A stretch of DNA of 64,000 nt from Auanema rhodensis. Lineage: Eukaryota > Nematoda > Chromadorea > Rhabditida > Rhabditidae. Positions 38,161 to 50,554 of the stretch are shown piece after piece (positions within the stretch are counted from its first letter, which is position 1; each line of letters starts with the position of its first letter). Position numbers and translations under genes: made by a program. The notes under the pieces were generated by a model. It had not been told where the DNA came from and did not search any database. It saw only the letters and a list, made by a program, of their open reading frames with translations. The stretch covers positions 3,410,001-3,474,000 of the forward strand of contig OZ059895.1 of NCBI GenBank assembly GCA_964057225.1, read 5' to 3'.

Positions 38161-39881
38161 ACAAAAAAATTGCAATGTGATCACATGTTCTGATGCTTTG
38201 AAGGGCATGTTTTAGTAGCCTACGTAGGAAAACATCCATTCAAGCAACAGAACTTGGGAAGATCCATGTCTGATTAGACGGTCAGTTCATTATTTAAGGG
38301 TAACCTGTGCTGCGTATATTTTATGGGTGTACAAACAACAAGGTTCTTAATCAAAGTTTAGAAAACAAACTGAGTGAAAGTTTAAAAAATCTGAATTAAA
38401 ATCTTTCCAACATAGTGTTCAACATATGATATATTACTATCTTTACAAGATAGATACAAAAAAATTGGAATCTGATCACATGTTCTGATGCTTTGAAGGG
38501 CATGTTTTACTAGCCTACGTAGGAAAACATCCGTTCAAGCAACAGAACTTGGGAAGATCCATGTCTGATTAGACGGTCAGTTCATTATTTAAGGGTAACC
38601 TGTGCTGCGTATATTTTATGGGTGTACAAACAACAAGGTTCTTAATCAAAGTTTAGAAAACAAACTGAGTGAAAGTTGAAAAAATCTGAATTAAAATCTT
38701 TCCAACATAGTGTTCAACATATGATATATTACTATCTTTACAAGATAGATACAAAAAAATTGGAATGTGGTCACATGTTCTGATGCTTTGAAGGGCATGT
38801 TTTACTAGCCTACGTAGGAAAACATCCGTTCAAGCAACAGAACTTGGAAAGATCCATGTCTGATTAGTCGGTCAGTTCATTATTTAAGGGTAACCTGTGC
38901 TGCGTATAATTTATGGGTGTACAAAAATCAAAGTTTATTACTATCTTTACAAGATAGATACAAAAAAATTGGAATGTGATCACATGTTCTGATGCTTTGA
39001 AGGGCATGTTTTACTAGCCTACGTAGGAAAACATCCATTCAAGCAACAGAACTAGGAAAGATCCATGTCTGATTAGTCGGTCAGTTCATTATTTAAGGGT
39101 AACCTGTGCTGCGTATAATTTATGGGTGTACAAAAATCAAAGTTTATTACTATCTTTACAAGATAGATACAAAAAAATTGGAATGTGATCACATGTTCTG
39201 ATGCTTTGAAGGGCATGTTTTACTAGCCTACGTAGGAAAACATCCGTTCAAGCAACAGAACTTGGGAAGATCCATGTCTGATTAGACGGTCAGTTCATTA
39301 TTTAAGGGTAACCTGTGCTGCGTATATTTTATGGGTGTACAAACAACAAGGTTCTTAATCAAAGTTTAGAAAACAAACTGAGTGAAAGTTGAAAAAATCT
39401 GAATTAAAATCTTTCCAACATAGTGTTCAACATATGATATATTACTATCTTTACAAGATAGATACAAAAAAATTGGAATCTGATCACATGTTCTGATGCT
39501 TTGAAGGGCATGTTTTACTAGCCTACGTAGGAAAACATCCGTTCAAGCAACAGAACTTGGGAAGATCCATGTCTGATTAGACGGTCAGTTCATTATTTAA
39601 GGGTAACCTGTGCTGCGTATATTTTATGGGTGTACAAAAATCAAAGTTTATTACTATCTTTACAAAATAGATACAAAAAAATTGGAATGTGATCACATGT
39701 TCTGATGTTTTGAAGGGCATGTTTTACTAGCCTACGTAGGAAAACATCCGTTCAAGCAACAGAACTTGGAAAGATCCATGTCTGATTAGTCGGTCAGTTC
39801 ATTATTTAAGGGTAACCTGTGCTGCGTATAATTTATGGGTGTACAAAAATCAAAGTTTATTACTATCTTTACAAGATAGAT
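38161..39881. repeat. Region V HOR, copy 3, shortened
   Basis: Order: La 38161, La 38456, Sh 38751, Sh 38960, La 39169, Sh 39464, Sh 39673. Compared with copies 1 and 2, the Lb-Sh pair after the GGTCAC Sh is reduced to a single Sh, a loss of 294 bp. The next-to-last marker is AAGGGCATG and not AAGGTCATG. The copy ends at 39882, where monomers with TTAATTAAGG begin. Confidence 0.87.
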
Positions 39882-42800
39882 ACAAAAAAATTGGAATGTG
39901 ATCACATGTTCTGATGCTTTGAAGGGCATGTTTTACTAGCCTACGTAGGAAAACATCCGTTCAAGCAACAGAACTTGGGAAGATCCATGTCTGATTAGTC
40001 GGTCAGTTCATTAATTAAGGGTAACCTGTGCTGCGTATAATTTATGGGTGTACAAAAATCAAAGTTCTTAATCAAAGTTTAGAAAAACAAACTGAGTGAA
40101 AGTTGAAAAAATCTGAATTAAAATCTTTCCAACATAGTGTTCAACATATGATATATTACTATCTTTACAAGATAGATACAAAAAAATTGGAATGTGATCA
40201 CATGTTCTGATGCTTTGAAGGGCATGTTTTACTAGCCTACGTAGGAAAACATCCGTTCAAGCAACAGAACTTGGGAAGATCCATGTCTGATTAGTCGGTC
40301 AGTTCATTAATTAAGGGTAACCTGTGCTGCGTATATTTTATGGGTGTACAAACAACAAGGTTCTTAATCAAAGTTTAGAAAAACAAACTGAGTGAAAGTT
40401 GAAAAAATCTGAATTAAAATCTTTCCAACATAGTGTTCAACATATGATATATTACTATCTTTACAAGATAGATACAAAAAAATTGGAATGTGGTCACATG
40501 TTCTGATGCTTTGAAGGGCATGTTTTACTAGCCTACGTAGGAAAACATCCGTTCAAGCAACAGAACTTGGAAAGATCCATGTCTGATTAGTCGGTCAGTT
40601 CATTAATTAAGGGTAACCTGTGCTGCGTATAATTTATGGGTGTACAAAAATCAAAGTTCTTAATCAAAGTTTAAAAAACAAACTGAATAAAAGTTCGAAA
40701 ATCTGAATTAAAATCTTTCCAACATAGTGTTCAACATATGATATATTACTATCTTTACAAGATAGATACAAAAAAATTGGAATGTGATCACATGTTCTGA
40801 TGCTTTGAAGGGCATGTTTTACTAGCCTACGTAGGAAAACATCCATTCAAGCAACAGAACTAGGAAAGATCCATGTCTGATTAGTCGGTCAGTTCATTAT
40901 TTAAGGGTAACCTGTGCTGCGTATAATTTATGGGTGTACAAAAATCAAAGTTTATTACTATCCTTACAAGATAGATACAAAAAAATTGGAATGTGATCAC
41001 ATGTTCTGATGCTTTGAAGGGCATGTTTTACTAGCCTACGTAGGAAAACATCCATTCAAGCAACAGAACTAGGAAAGATCCATGTCTGATTAGTCGGTCA
41101 GTTCATTATTTAAGGGTAACCTGTGCTGCGTATAATTTATGGGTGTACAAAAATCAAAGTTCTTAATCAAAGTTTAAAAAACAAACTGAATAAAAGTTAG
41201 AAAATCTGAATTAAAATCTTTCCAACATAGTGTTCAACATATGATATATTACTATCTTTACAAGATAGATACAAAAAAATTGGAATGTGATCACATGTTC
41301 TGATGCTTTGAAGGGCATGTTTTACTAGCCTACGTAGGAAAACATCCGTTCAAGCAACAGAACTTGGAAAGATCCATGTCTGATTAGTCGGTCAGTTGAT
41401 TAATTAAGGGTAACCTGTGCTGCGTATAATTTATGGGTGTACAAAAATCAAAGTTCTTAATCAAAGTTTAAAAAACAAACTGAATAAAAGTTCGTAAATC
41501 TGAATTAAAATCTTTCCAACATAGTGTTCAACATATGATATATTACTATCTTTACAAGATAGATACAAAAAAATTGGAATGTGATCACATGTTCTGATGC
41601 TTTGAAGGGCATGTTTTACTAGCCTACGTAGGAAAACATCCATTCAAGCAACAGAACTAGGAAAGATCCATGTCTGATTAGTCGGTCAGTTCATTATTTA
41701 AGGGTAACCTGTGCTGCGTATAATTTATGGGTGTACAAACAACAAGGTTCTTAATCAAAGTTTAGAAAACAAACTGAGTGAAAGTTGAAAAAATCTGAAT
41801 TAAAATCTTTCCAACATTGTGTTCAACATATGATATATTACTATCTTTACAAGATAGATACAAAAAAATTGGAATGTGGTCACATGTTCTGATGCTTTGA
41901 AGGGCAAGTTTTACTAGCCTACGTAGGAAAACATCCGTTCAAGCAACAGAACTTGGAAAGATCCATGTCTGATTAGTCGGTCAGTTCATTATTTAAGGGT
42001 AACCTGTGCTGCGTATAATTTATGGGTGTACAAAAATCAAAGTTTATTACTATATTTAAAAGATAGATACAAAAAAATTGGAATGTGATCACATGTTCTG
42101 ATGCTTTGAAGGGCATGTTTTACTAGCCTACGTAGGAAAACATCCATTCAAGCAACAGAACTTGGGAAGATCCATGTCTGATTAGTCGGTCAGTTCATTA
42201 TTTAAGGGTAACCTGTGCTGCGTATATTTTATGGGTGTACAAACAACAAGGTTCTTAATCAAAGTTTAGAAAACAAACTGAGTGAAAGTTGAAAAAATCT
42301 GAATTAAAATCTTTCCAACATAGTGTTCAACATATGATTTATTACTATCTTTACAAGATAGATACAAAAAAATTGGAATGTGGTCACATGTTCTGATGCT
42401 TTGAAGGGCATGTTTTACTAGCCTACGTAGGAAAACATCCGTTCAAGCAACAGAACTTGGAAAGATCCATGTCTGATTAGTCGGTCAGTTCATTAATTAA
42501 GGGTAACCTGTGCTGCGTATAATTTATGGGTGTACAAAAATCAAAGTTCTTAATCAAAGTTTAAAAAACAAACTGAATAAAAGTTAGAAAATCTGAATTA
42601 AAATCTTTCCAACATAGTGTTCAACATATGATATATTACTATCTTTACAAGATAGATACAAAAAAATTGGAATGTGATCACATGTTCTGATGCTTTGAAG
42701 GGCATGTTTTACTAGCCTACGTAGGAAAACATCCATTCAAGCAACAGAACTTGGGAAGATCCATGTCTGATTAGTCGGTCAGTTCATTATTTAAGGGTAA

Positions 42801-45643
42801 CCTGTGCTGCGTATAATTTATGGGTGTACAAAACTCAAGGTTCTTAATCAAAGTTTAGAAAACAAACTGAGTGAAAGTTGAAAAAATCTGAATTAAAATC
42901 TTTCCAACATAGTGTTCAACATATGATTTATTACTATCTTTACAAGATAGATACAAAAAAATTGGAATGTGGTCACATGTTCTGATGCTTTGAAGGGCAT
43001 GTTTTACTAGCCTACGTAGGAAAACATCCGTTCAAGCAACAGAACTTGGAAAGATCCATGTCTGATTAGTCGGTCAGTTCATTAATTAAGGGTAACCTGT
43101 GCTGCGTATAATTTATGGGTGTACAAAAATCAAAGTTCTTAATCAAAGTTTAAAAAACAAACTGAATAAAAGTTAGAAAATCTGAATTAAAATCTTTCCA
43201 ACATAGTGTTCAACATATGATATATTACTATCTTTACAAGATAGATACAAAAAAATTGGAATGTGATCACATGTTCTGATGCTTTGAAGGGCATGTTTTA
43301 CTAGCCTACGTAGGAAAACATCCATTCAAGCAACAGAACTTGGGAAGATCCATGTCTGATTAGTCGGTCAGTTAATTATTTAAGGGTAACCTGTGCTGCG
43401 TATAATTTATGGGTGTACAAAACTCAAGGTTCTTAATCAAAGTTTAGAAAACAAACTGAGTGAAAGTTGAAAAAATCTGAATTAAAATCTTTCCAACATA
43501 GTGTTCAACATATGATATATTACTATCTTTACAAGATAGATACAAAAAAAATTGGAATGTGGTCACATGTTCTGATGCTTTGAAGGGCATGTTTTACTAG
43601 CCTACGTAGGAAAACATCCGTTCAAGCAACAGAACTTGGAAAGATCCATGTCTGATTAGTCGGTCAGTTCATTAATTAAGGGTAACCTGTGCTGCGTATA
43701 ATTTATGGGTGTACAAAAATCAAAGTTTATTACTATCTTTAAAAGATAGATACAAAAAAATTGGAATGTGATCACATGTTCTGATGCTTTGAAGGGCATG
43801 TTTTACTAGCCTACGTAGGAAAACATCCATTCAAGCAACAGAACTTGGGAAGATCCATGTCTGATTAGTCGGTCAGTTCATTATTTAAGGGTAACCTGTG
43901 CTGCGTATATTTTATGGGTCTACAAACAACAAGGTTCTTAATCAAAGTTTAGAAAACAAACTGAGTGAAAGTTGAAAAAATCTGAATTAAAATCTTTCCA
44001 ACATAGTGTTCAACATATGATATATTACTATCTTTACAAGATAGATACAAAAAAATTGGAATGTGGTCACATGTTCTGATGCTTTGAAGGGCATGTTTTA
44101 CTAGCCTACGTAGGAAAACATCCGTTCAAGCAACAGAACTTGGAAAGATCCATGTCTTATTAGTCGGTCAGTTCATTATTTAAGGGTAACCTGTGCTGCG
44201 TATAATTTATGGGTGTACAAAAATCAAAGTTCTTAATCAAAGTTTAAAAAACAAACTGAATAAAAGTTCGAAAATCTGAATTAAAATCTTTCCAACATAG
44301 TGTTCAACATATGATATATTACTATCTTTACAAGATAGATACAAAAAAATTGGAATGTGGTCACATGTTCTGATGCTTTGAAGGGCATGTTTCACTAGCC
44401 TACGTAGGAAAACATCCGTTCAAGCAACAGAACTTGGAAAGATCCATGTCTGATTAGTCGGTCAGTTCATTATTTAAGGGTAACCTGTGCTGCGTATAAT
44501 TTATGGGTGTACAAAAATCAAAGTTTATTACTATCTTTAAAAGATAGATACAAAAAAATTGGAATGTGATCACATGTTCTGATGCTTTGAAGGGCATGTT
44601 TTACTAGCCTTCGTAGGAAAACATCCATTCAAGCAACAGAACTTGGGAAGATCCATGTCTGATTAGTCGGTCAGTTCATTATTTAAGGGTAACCTGTGCT
44701 GCGTATATTTTATGGGTGTACAAACAACAAGGTTCTTAATCAAAGTTTAGAAAACAAACTGAGTGAAAGTTGAAAAAATCTGAATTAAAATCTTTCCAAC
44801 ATAGTGTTCAACATATGATATATTACTATCTTTACAAGATAGATACAAAAAAATTGGAATGTGGTCACATGTTCTGATGCTTTGAAGGGCATGTTTTACT
44901 AGCCTACGTAGGAAAACATCCGTTCAAGCAACAGAACTTGGGAAGATCCATGTCTGATTAGTCGGTCAGTTCATTATATAAGGGTAACCTGTGCTGCGTA
45001 TATTTTATGGGTGTACAAACAACAAGGTTCTTATTCAAAGTTTAGAAAACAAACTGAGTGAAAGTTGAAAAAATCTGAATTAAAATCTTTCCAACATAGT
45101 GTTCAACATATGATATATTACTATCTTTACAAGATAGATACAAAAAAATTGGAATGTGGTCACATGTTCTGATGCTTTGAAGGGCATGTTTTACTAGCCT
45201 ACGTAGGAAAACATCCGTTCAAGCAACAGAACTTGGAAAGATCCATGTCTGATTAGTCGGTCAGTTCATTATTTAAGGGTAACCTGTGCTGCGTATAATT
45301 TATGGGTGTACAAACAACAAGGTTCTTAATCAAAGTTTAGAAAACAAACTGAGTGAAAGTTGAAAAAATCTGAATTAAAATCTTTCCAACATAGTGTTCA
45401 ACATATGATATATTACTATCTTTACAAGATAGATACAAAAAAATTGGAATGTGGTCACATGTTCTGATGCTTTGAAGGGCATGTTTTACTAGCCTACGTA
45501 GGAAAACATCCGTTCAAGCAACAGAACTTGGAAAGATCCATGTCTGATTAGTCGGTCAGTTCATTAATTAAGGGTAACCTGTGCTGCGTATATTTTATGG
45601 GTGTACAAAAATCAAAGTTTATTACTATCTTTAAAAGATAGAT
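39882..45643. repeat. Region VI: irregular transition zone
   Basis: Order: La-hybrid 39882 (296 bp), La 40178 (296), Lc 40474, Sh 40768, Lb 40977, Lc 41271, La-hybrid 41565, Sh 41860, La 42069, Lb 42364, La 42658, Lb 42953, La 43247, Sh 43542 (210), La 43752, Lc 44047, Sh 44341, La 44550, La 44845, La 45140, Sh 45435. No long period dominates. A 589-bp Lb-La dimer is repeated once (42364 and 42953); its La monomers have an ACTCAAGG variant. Private single-base changes are more frequent than elsewhere, for example CAGTTGATTAATT near 41396, GGGCAAGTTTT near 41902, TATATTTAAAAG near 42052, ATGATTTATTAC near 42336 and TTATATAAGG near 44975. TTAATTAAGG first appears here. Confidence 0.85.
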
Positions 45644-47742
45644 ACAAAAAAATTGGAATGTGATCACATGTTCTGATGCTTTGAAGGGCATGTTTTACTA
45701 GCCTTCGTAGGAAAACATCCATTCAAGCAACAGAACTTGGGAAGATCCATGTCTGATTAGTCGGTCAGTTCATTATTTAAGGGTAACCTGTGCTGCGTAT
45801 ATTTTATGGGTGTACAAACAACAAGGTTCTTAATCAAAGTTTAGAAAACAAACTGAGTGAAAGTTGAAAAAATCTGAATTAAAATCTTTCCAACATAGTG
45901 TTCAACATATGATATATTACTATCTTTACAAGATAGATACAAAAAAATTGGAATGTGGTCACATGTTCTGATGCTTTGAAGGGCATGTTTTACTAGCCTA
46001 CGTAGGAAAACATCCGTTCAAGCAACAGAACTTGGAAAGATCCATGTCTGATTAGTCGGTCAGTTCATTAATTAAGGGTAACCTGTGCTGCGTATAATTT
46101 ATGGGTGCACAAAAATCAAAGTTCTTAATCAAAGTTTAAAAAACAAACTGAATAAAAGTTCGAAAATCTGAATTAAAATCTTTCCAACATAGTGTTCAAC
46201 ATATGATATATTACTATCTTTACAAGATAGATACAAAAAAATTGGAATGTGATCACATGTTCTGATGCTTTGAAGGGCATGTTTTACTAGCCTACGTAGG
46301 AAAACATCCATTCAAGCAACAGAACTAGGAAAGATCCATGTCTGATTAGTCGGTCAGTTCATTATTTAAGGGTAACCTGTGCTGCGTATAATTTATGGGT
46401 GTACAAAAATCAAAGTTTATTACTATCTTTACAAGATAGATACAAAAAAATTGGAATGTGATCACATGTTCTGATGCTTTGAAGGGCATGTTTTACTAGC
46501 CTACGTAGGAAAACATCCATTCAAGCAACAGAACTAGGAAAGATCCATGTCTGATTAGTCGGTCAGTTCATTATTTAAGGGTAACCTGTGCTCCGTATAA
46601 TTTATGGGTGTACAAAAATCAAAGTTCTTAATCAAAGTTTAAAAAACAAACTGAATAAAAGTTAGAAAATCTGAATTAAAATCTTTCCAACATAGTGTTC
46701 AACATATGATATATTACTATCTTTACAAGATAGATACAAAAAAATTGGAATGTGATCACATGTTCTGATGCTTTGAAGGGCATGTTTTACTAGCCTACGT
46801 AGGAAAACATCCGTTCAAGCAACAGAACTTGGAAAGATCCATGTCTGATTAGTCGGTCAGTTCATTAATTAAGGGTAACCTGTGCTGCGTATAATTTATG
46901 GGTGTACAAAAATCAAAGTTCTTAATCAAAGTTTAAAAAACAAACTGAATAAAAGTTCGTAAATCTGAATTAAAATCTTTCCAACATAGTGTTCAACATA
47001 TGATATATTACTATCTTTACAAGATAGATACAAAAAAATTGGAATGTGATCACATGTTCTGATGCTTTGAAGGGCATGTTTTACTAGCCTACGTAGGAAA
47101 ACATCCATTCAAGCAACAGAACTAGGAAAGATCCATGTCTGATTAGTCGGTCAGTTCATTATTTAAGGGTAACCTGTGCTGCGTATAATTTATGGGTGTA
47201 CAAAAGTCAAAGTTTATTACTATCTTTACAAGATAGATTTCAAAAAAATTGGAATGTGATCACATGTTCTGATGCTTTGAAGGGCATGTTTTACTAGCCT
47301 ACGTAGGAAAACATCCATTCAAGCAACAGAACTAGGAAAGATCCATGTCTGATTAGTCGGTCAGTTCATTATTTAAGGGTAACCTGTGCTGCGTATAATT
47401 TATGGGTGTACAAAAATCAAAGTTTATTACTATCTTTACAAGATAGATACAAAAAAATTGGAATGTGGTCACATGTTCTGATGCTTTGAAGGGCATGTTT
47501 TACTAGCCTACGTAGGAAAACATCCGTTCAAGCAACAGAACTTGGAAAGATCCATGTCTGATTAGTCGGTCAGTTCATTAATTAAGGGTAACCTGTGCTG
47601 CGTATAATTTATGGGTGTACAAAAATCAAAGTTCTTAATCAAAGTTTAAAAAACAAACTGAATAAAAGTTCGTAAATCTGAATTAAAATCTTTCCAACAT
47701 AGTGTTCAACATATGATATATTACTATCTTTACAAGATAGAT
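45644..47742. repeat. Region VII opening cassette (La-Lc-Sh-Lb-Lc-Sh-Sh-Lc)
   Basis: Order: La 45644 (GCCTTCG), Lc 45939 (GGGTGCACAAA), Sh 46233, Lb 46442 (GTGCTCCG), Lc 46736, Sh 47030 (AAAAGTC, GATTTC end), Sh 47239 (210 bp), Lc 47449. The stretch from about 45590 to 47465 reappears 13895 bp downstream. The part from 46233 to 47448 recurs at once as 47743-48958, a 1510-bp step. Confidence 0.88.
46736..47029. repeat. Exemplar long monomer, class Lc (294 bp)
   Basis: Lc is Lb with AAGTTCGTAAATC or AAGTTCGAAAATC in place of AAGTTAGAAAATC. I count 26 Lc monomers. All lie at or right of 40474 except one isolated copy at 27834-28127. Most also carry TTAATTAAGG. The TTCG change removes a minus-strand stop codon and creates the recurrent 60-codon reading frames of the right half. 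These frames look like a side effect of the repeat and not a gene. Confidence 0.93.
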
Positions 47743-50554
47743 ACAAAAAAATTGGAATGTGATCACATGTTCTGATGCTTTGAAGGGCATGTTTTACTAG
47801 CCTACGTAGGAAAACATCCATTCAAGCAACAGAACTAGGAAAGATCCATGTCTGATTAGTCGGTCAGTTCATTATTTAAGGGTAACCTGTGCTGCGTATA
47901 ATTTATGGGTGTACAAAAATCAAAGTTTATTACTATCTTTACAAGATAGATACAAAAAAATTGGAATGTGATCACATGTTCTGATGCTTTGAAGGGCATG
48001 TTTTACTAGCCTACGTAGGAAAACATCCATTCAAGCAACAGAACTAGGAAAGATCCATGTCTGATTAGTCGGTCAGTTCATTATTTAAGGGTAACCTGTG
48101 CTCCGTATAATTTATGGGTGTACAAAAATCAAAGTTCTTAATCAAAGTTTAAAAAACAAACTGAATAAAAGTTAGAAAATCTGAATTAAAATCTTTCCAA
48201 CATAGTGTTCAACATATGATATATTACTATCTTTACAAGATAGATACAAAAAAATTGGAATGTGATCACATGTTCTGATGCTTTGAAGGGCATGTTTTAC
48301 TAGCCTACGTAGGAAAACATCCGTTCAAGCAACAGAACTTGGAAAGATCCATGTCTGATTAGTCGGTCAGTTCATTAATTAAGGGTAACCTGTGCTGCGT
48401 ATAATTTATGGGTGTACAAAAATCAAAGTTCTTAATCAAAGTTTAAAAAACAAACTGAATAAAAGTTCGTAAATCTGAATTAAAATCTTTCCAACATAGT
48501 GTTCAACATATGATATATTACTATCTTTACAAGATAGATACAAAAAAATTGGAATGTGATCACATGTTCTGATGCTTTGAAGGGCATGTTTTACTAGCCT
48601 ACGTAGGAAAACATCCATTCAAGCAACAGAACTAGGAAAGATCCATGTCTGATTAGTCGGTCAGTTCATTATTTAAGGGTAACCTGTGCTGCGTATAATT
48701 TATGGGTGTACAAAAGTCAAAGTTTATTACTATCTTTACAAGATAGATTTCAAAAAAATTGGAATGTGATCACATGTTCTGATGCTTTGAAGGGCATGTT
48801 TTACTAGCCTACGTAGGAAAACATCCATTCAAGCAACAGAACTAGGAAAGATCCATGTCTGATTAGTCGGTCAGTTCATTATTTAAGGGTAACCTGTGCT
48901 GCGTATAATTTATGGGTGTACAAAAATCAAAGTTTATTACTATCTTTACAAGATAGATACAAAAAAATTGGAATGTGATCACATGTTCTGATGCTTTGAA
49001 GGGCATGTTTTACTAGCCTACGTAGGAAAACATCCGTTCAAGCAACAGAACTTGAAAGATCCATGTCTGATTAGTCGGTCAGTTCATTAATTAAGGGTAA
49101 CCTGTGCTGCGTATAATTTATGGGTGTACAAAAATCAAAGTTCTTAATCAAAGTTTAAAAAACAAACTGAATAAAAGTTCGTAAATCTGAATTAAAATCT
49201 TTCCAACATAGTGTTCAACATATGATATATTACTATCTTTACAAGATAGATACAAAAAAATTGGAATGTGATCACATGTTCTGATGCTTTGAAGGGCATG
49301 TTTTACTAGCCTACGTAGGAAAACATCCATTCAAGCAACAGAACTAGGAAAGATCCATGTCTGATTAGTCGGTCAGTTCATTATTTAAGGGTAACCTGTG
49401 CTGCGTATAATTTATGGGTGTACAAAAATCAAAGTTTATTACTATCTTTACAAGATAGATTTCAAAAAAATTGGAATGTGATCACATGTTCTGATGCTTT
49501 GAAGGGCATGTTTTACTAGCCTACGTAGGAAAACATCCATTCAAGCAACAGAACTAGGAAAGATCCATGTCTGATTAGTCGGTCAGTTCATTATTTAAGG
49601 GTAACCTGTGCTGCGTATAATTTATGGGTGTACAAAAATCAAAGTTTATTACTATCTTTACAAGATAGATTTCAAAAAAATTGGAATGTGATCACATGTT
49701 CTGATGCTTTGAAGGGCATGTTTTACTAGCCTACGTAGGAAAACATCTATTCAAGCAACAGAACTAGGAAAGATCCATGTCTGATTAGTCGGTCAGTTCA
49801 TTATTTAAGGGTAACCTGTGCTGCGTATAATTTATGGGTGTACAAAAATCAAAGTTCTTAATCAAAGTTTAAAAAACAAACTGAATAAAAGTTAGAAAAT
49901 CTGAATTAAAATCTTTCCAACATAGTGTTCAACATATGATATATTACTATCTTTACAAGATAGATACAAAAAAATTGGAATGTGATCACATGTTCTGATG
50001 CTTTGAAGGGCATGTTTTACTAGCCTACGTAGGAAAACATCCATTCAAGCAACAGAACTTGGGAAGATCCATGTCTGATTAGACGGTCAGTTCATTATTT
50101 AAGGGTAACCTGTGCTGCGTATATTTTATGGGTGTACAAACAACAAGGTTCTTAATCAAAGTTTAGAAAACAAACTGAGTGAAAGTTGAAAAAATCTGAA
50201 TTAAAATCTTTCCAACATAGTGTTCAACATATGATATATTACTATCTTTACAAGATAGATACAAAAAAATTGAAATGTGATCACATGGTCTGATGCTTTG
50301 AAGGGCATGTTTTACTAGCCTACGTAGGAAAACATCCGTTCAAGCAACAGAACTTGGAAAGATCCATGTCTGATTAGTCGGTCAGTTCATTAATTAAGGG
50401 TAACCTGTGCTGCGTATAATTTATGGGTGTACAAAAATCAAAGTTCTTAATCAAAGTTTAAAAAACAAACTGAATAAAAGTTCGTAAATCTGAATTAAAA
50501 TCTTTCCAACATAGTGTTCAACATATGATATATTACTATCTTTACAAGATAGAT
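47743..50554. repeat. Region VII 2812-bp HOR, copy 1 (11 monomers)
   Basis: Order: Sh 47743, Lb 47952, Lc 48246, Sh 48540, Sh 48749, Lc 48959, Sh 49252, Sh 49461, Lb 49671, La 49966, Lc 50261. Markers: GTGCTCCG in the first Lb, ACTTGAAAG (one base lost) in Lc 48959, AACATCTATT in Lb 49671, and TTGAAATG with CATGGTCTG in Lc 50261. The GATTTC junction at three places adds one base to the next monomer. Confidence 0.9.
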
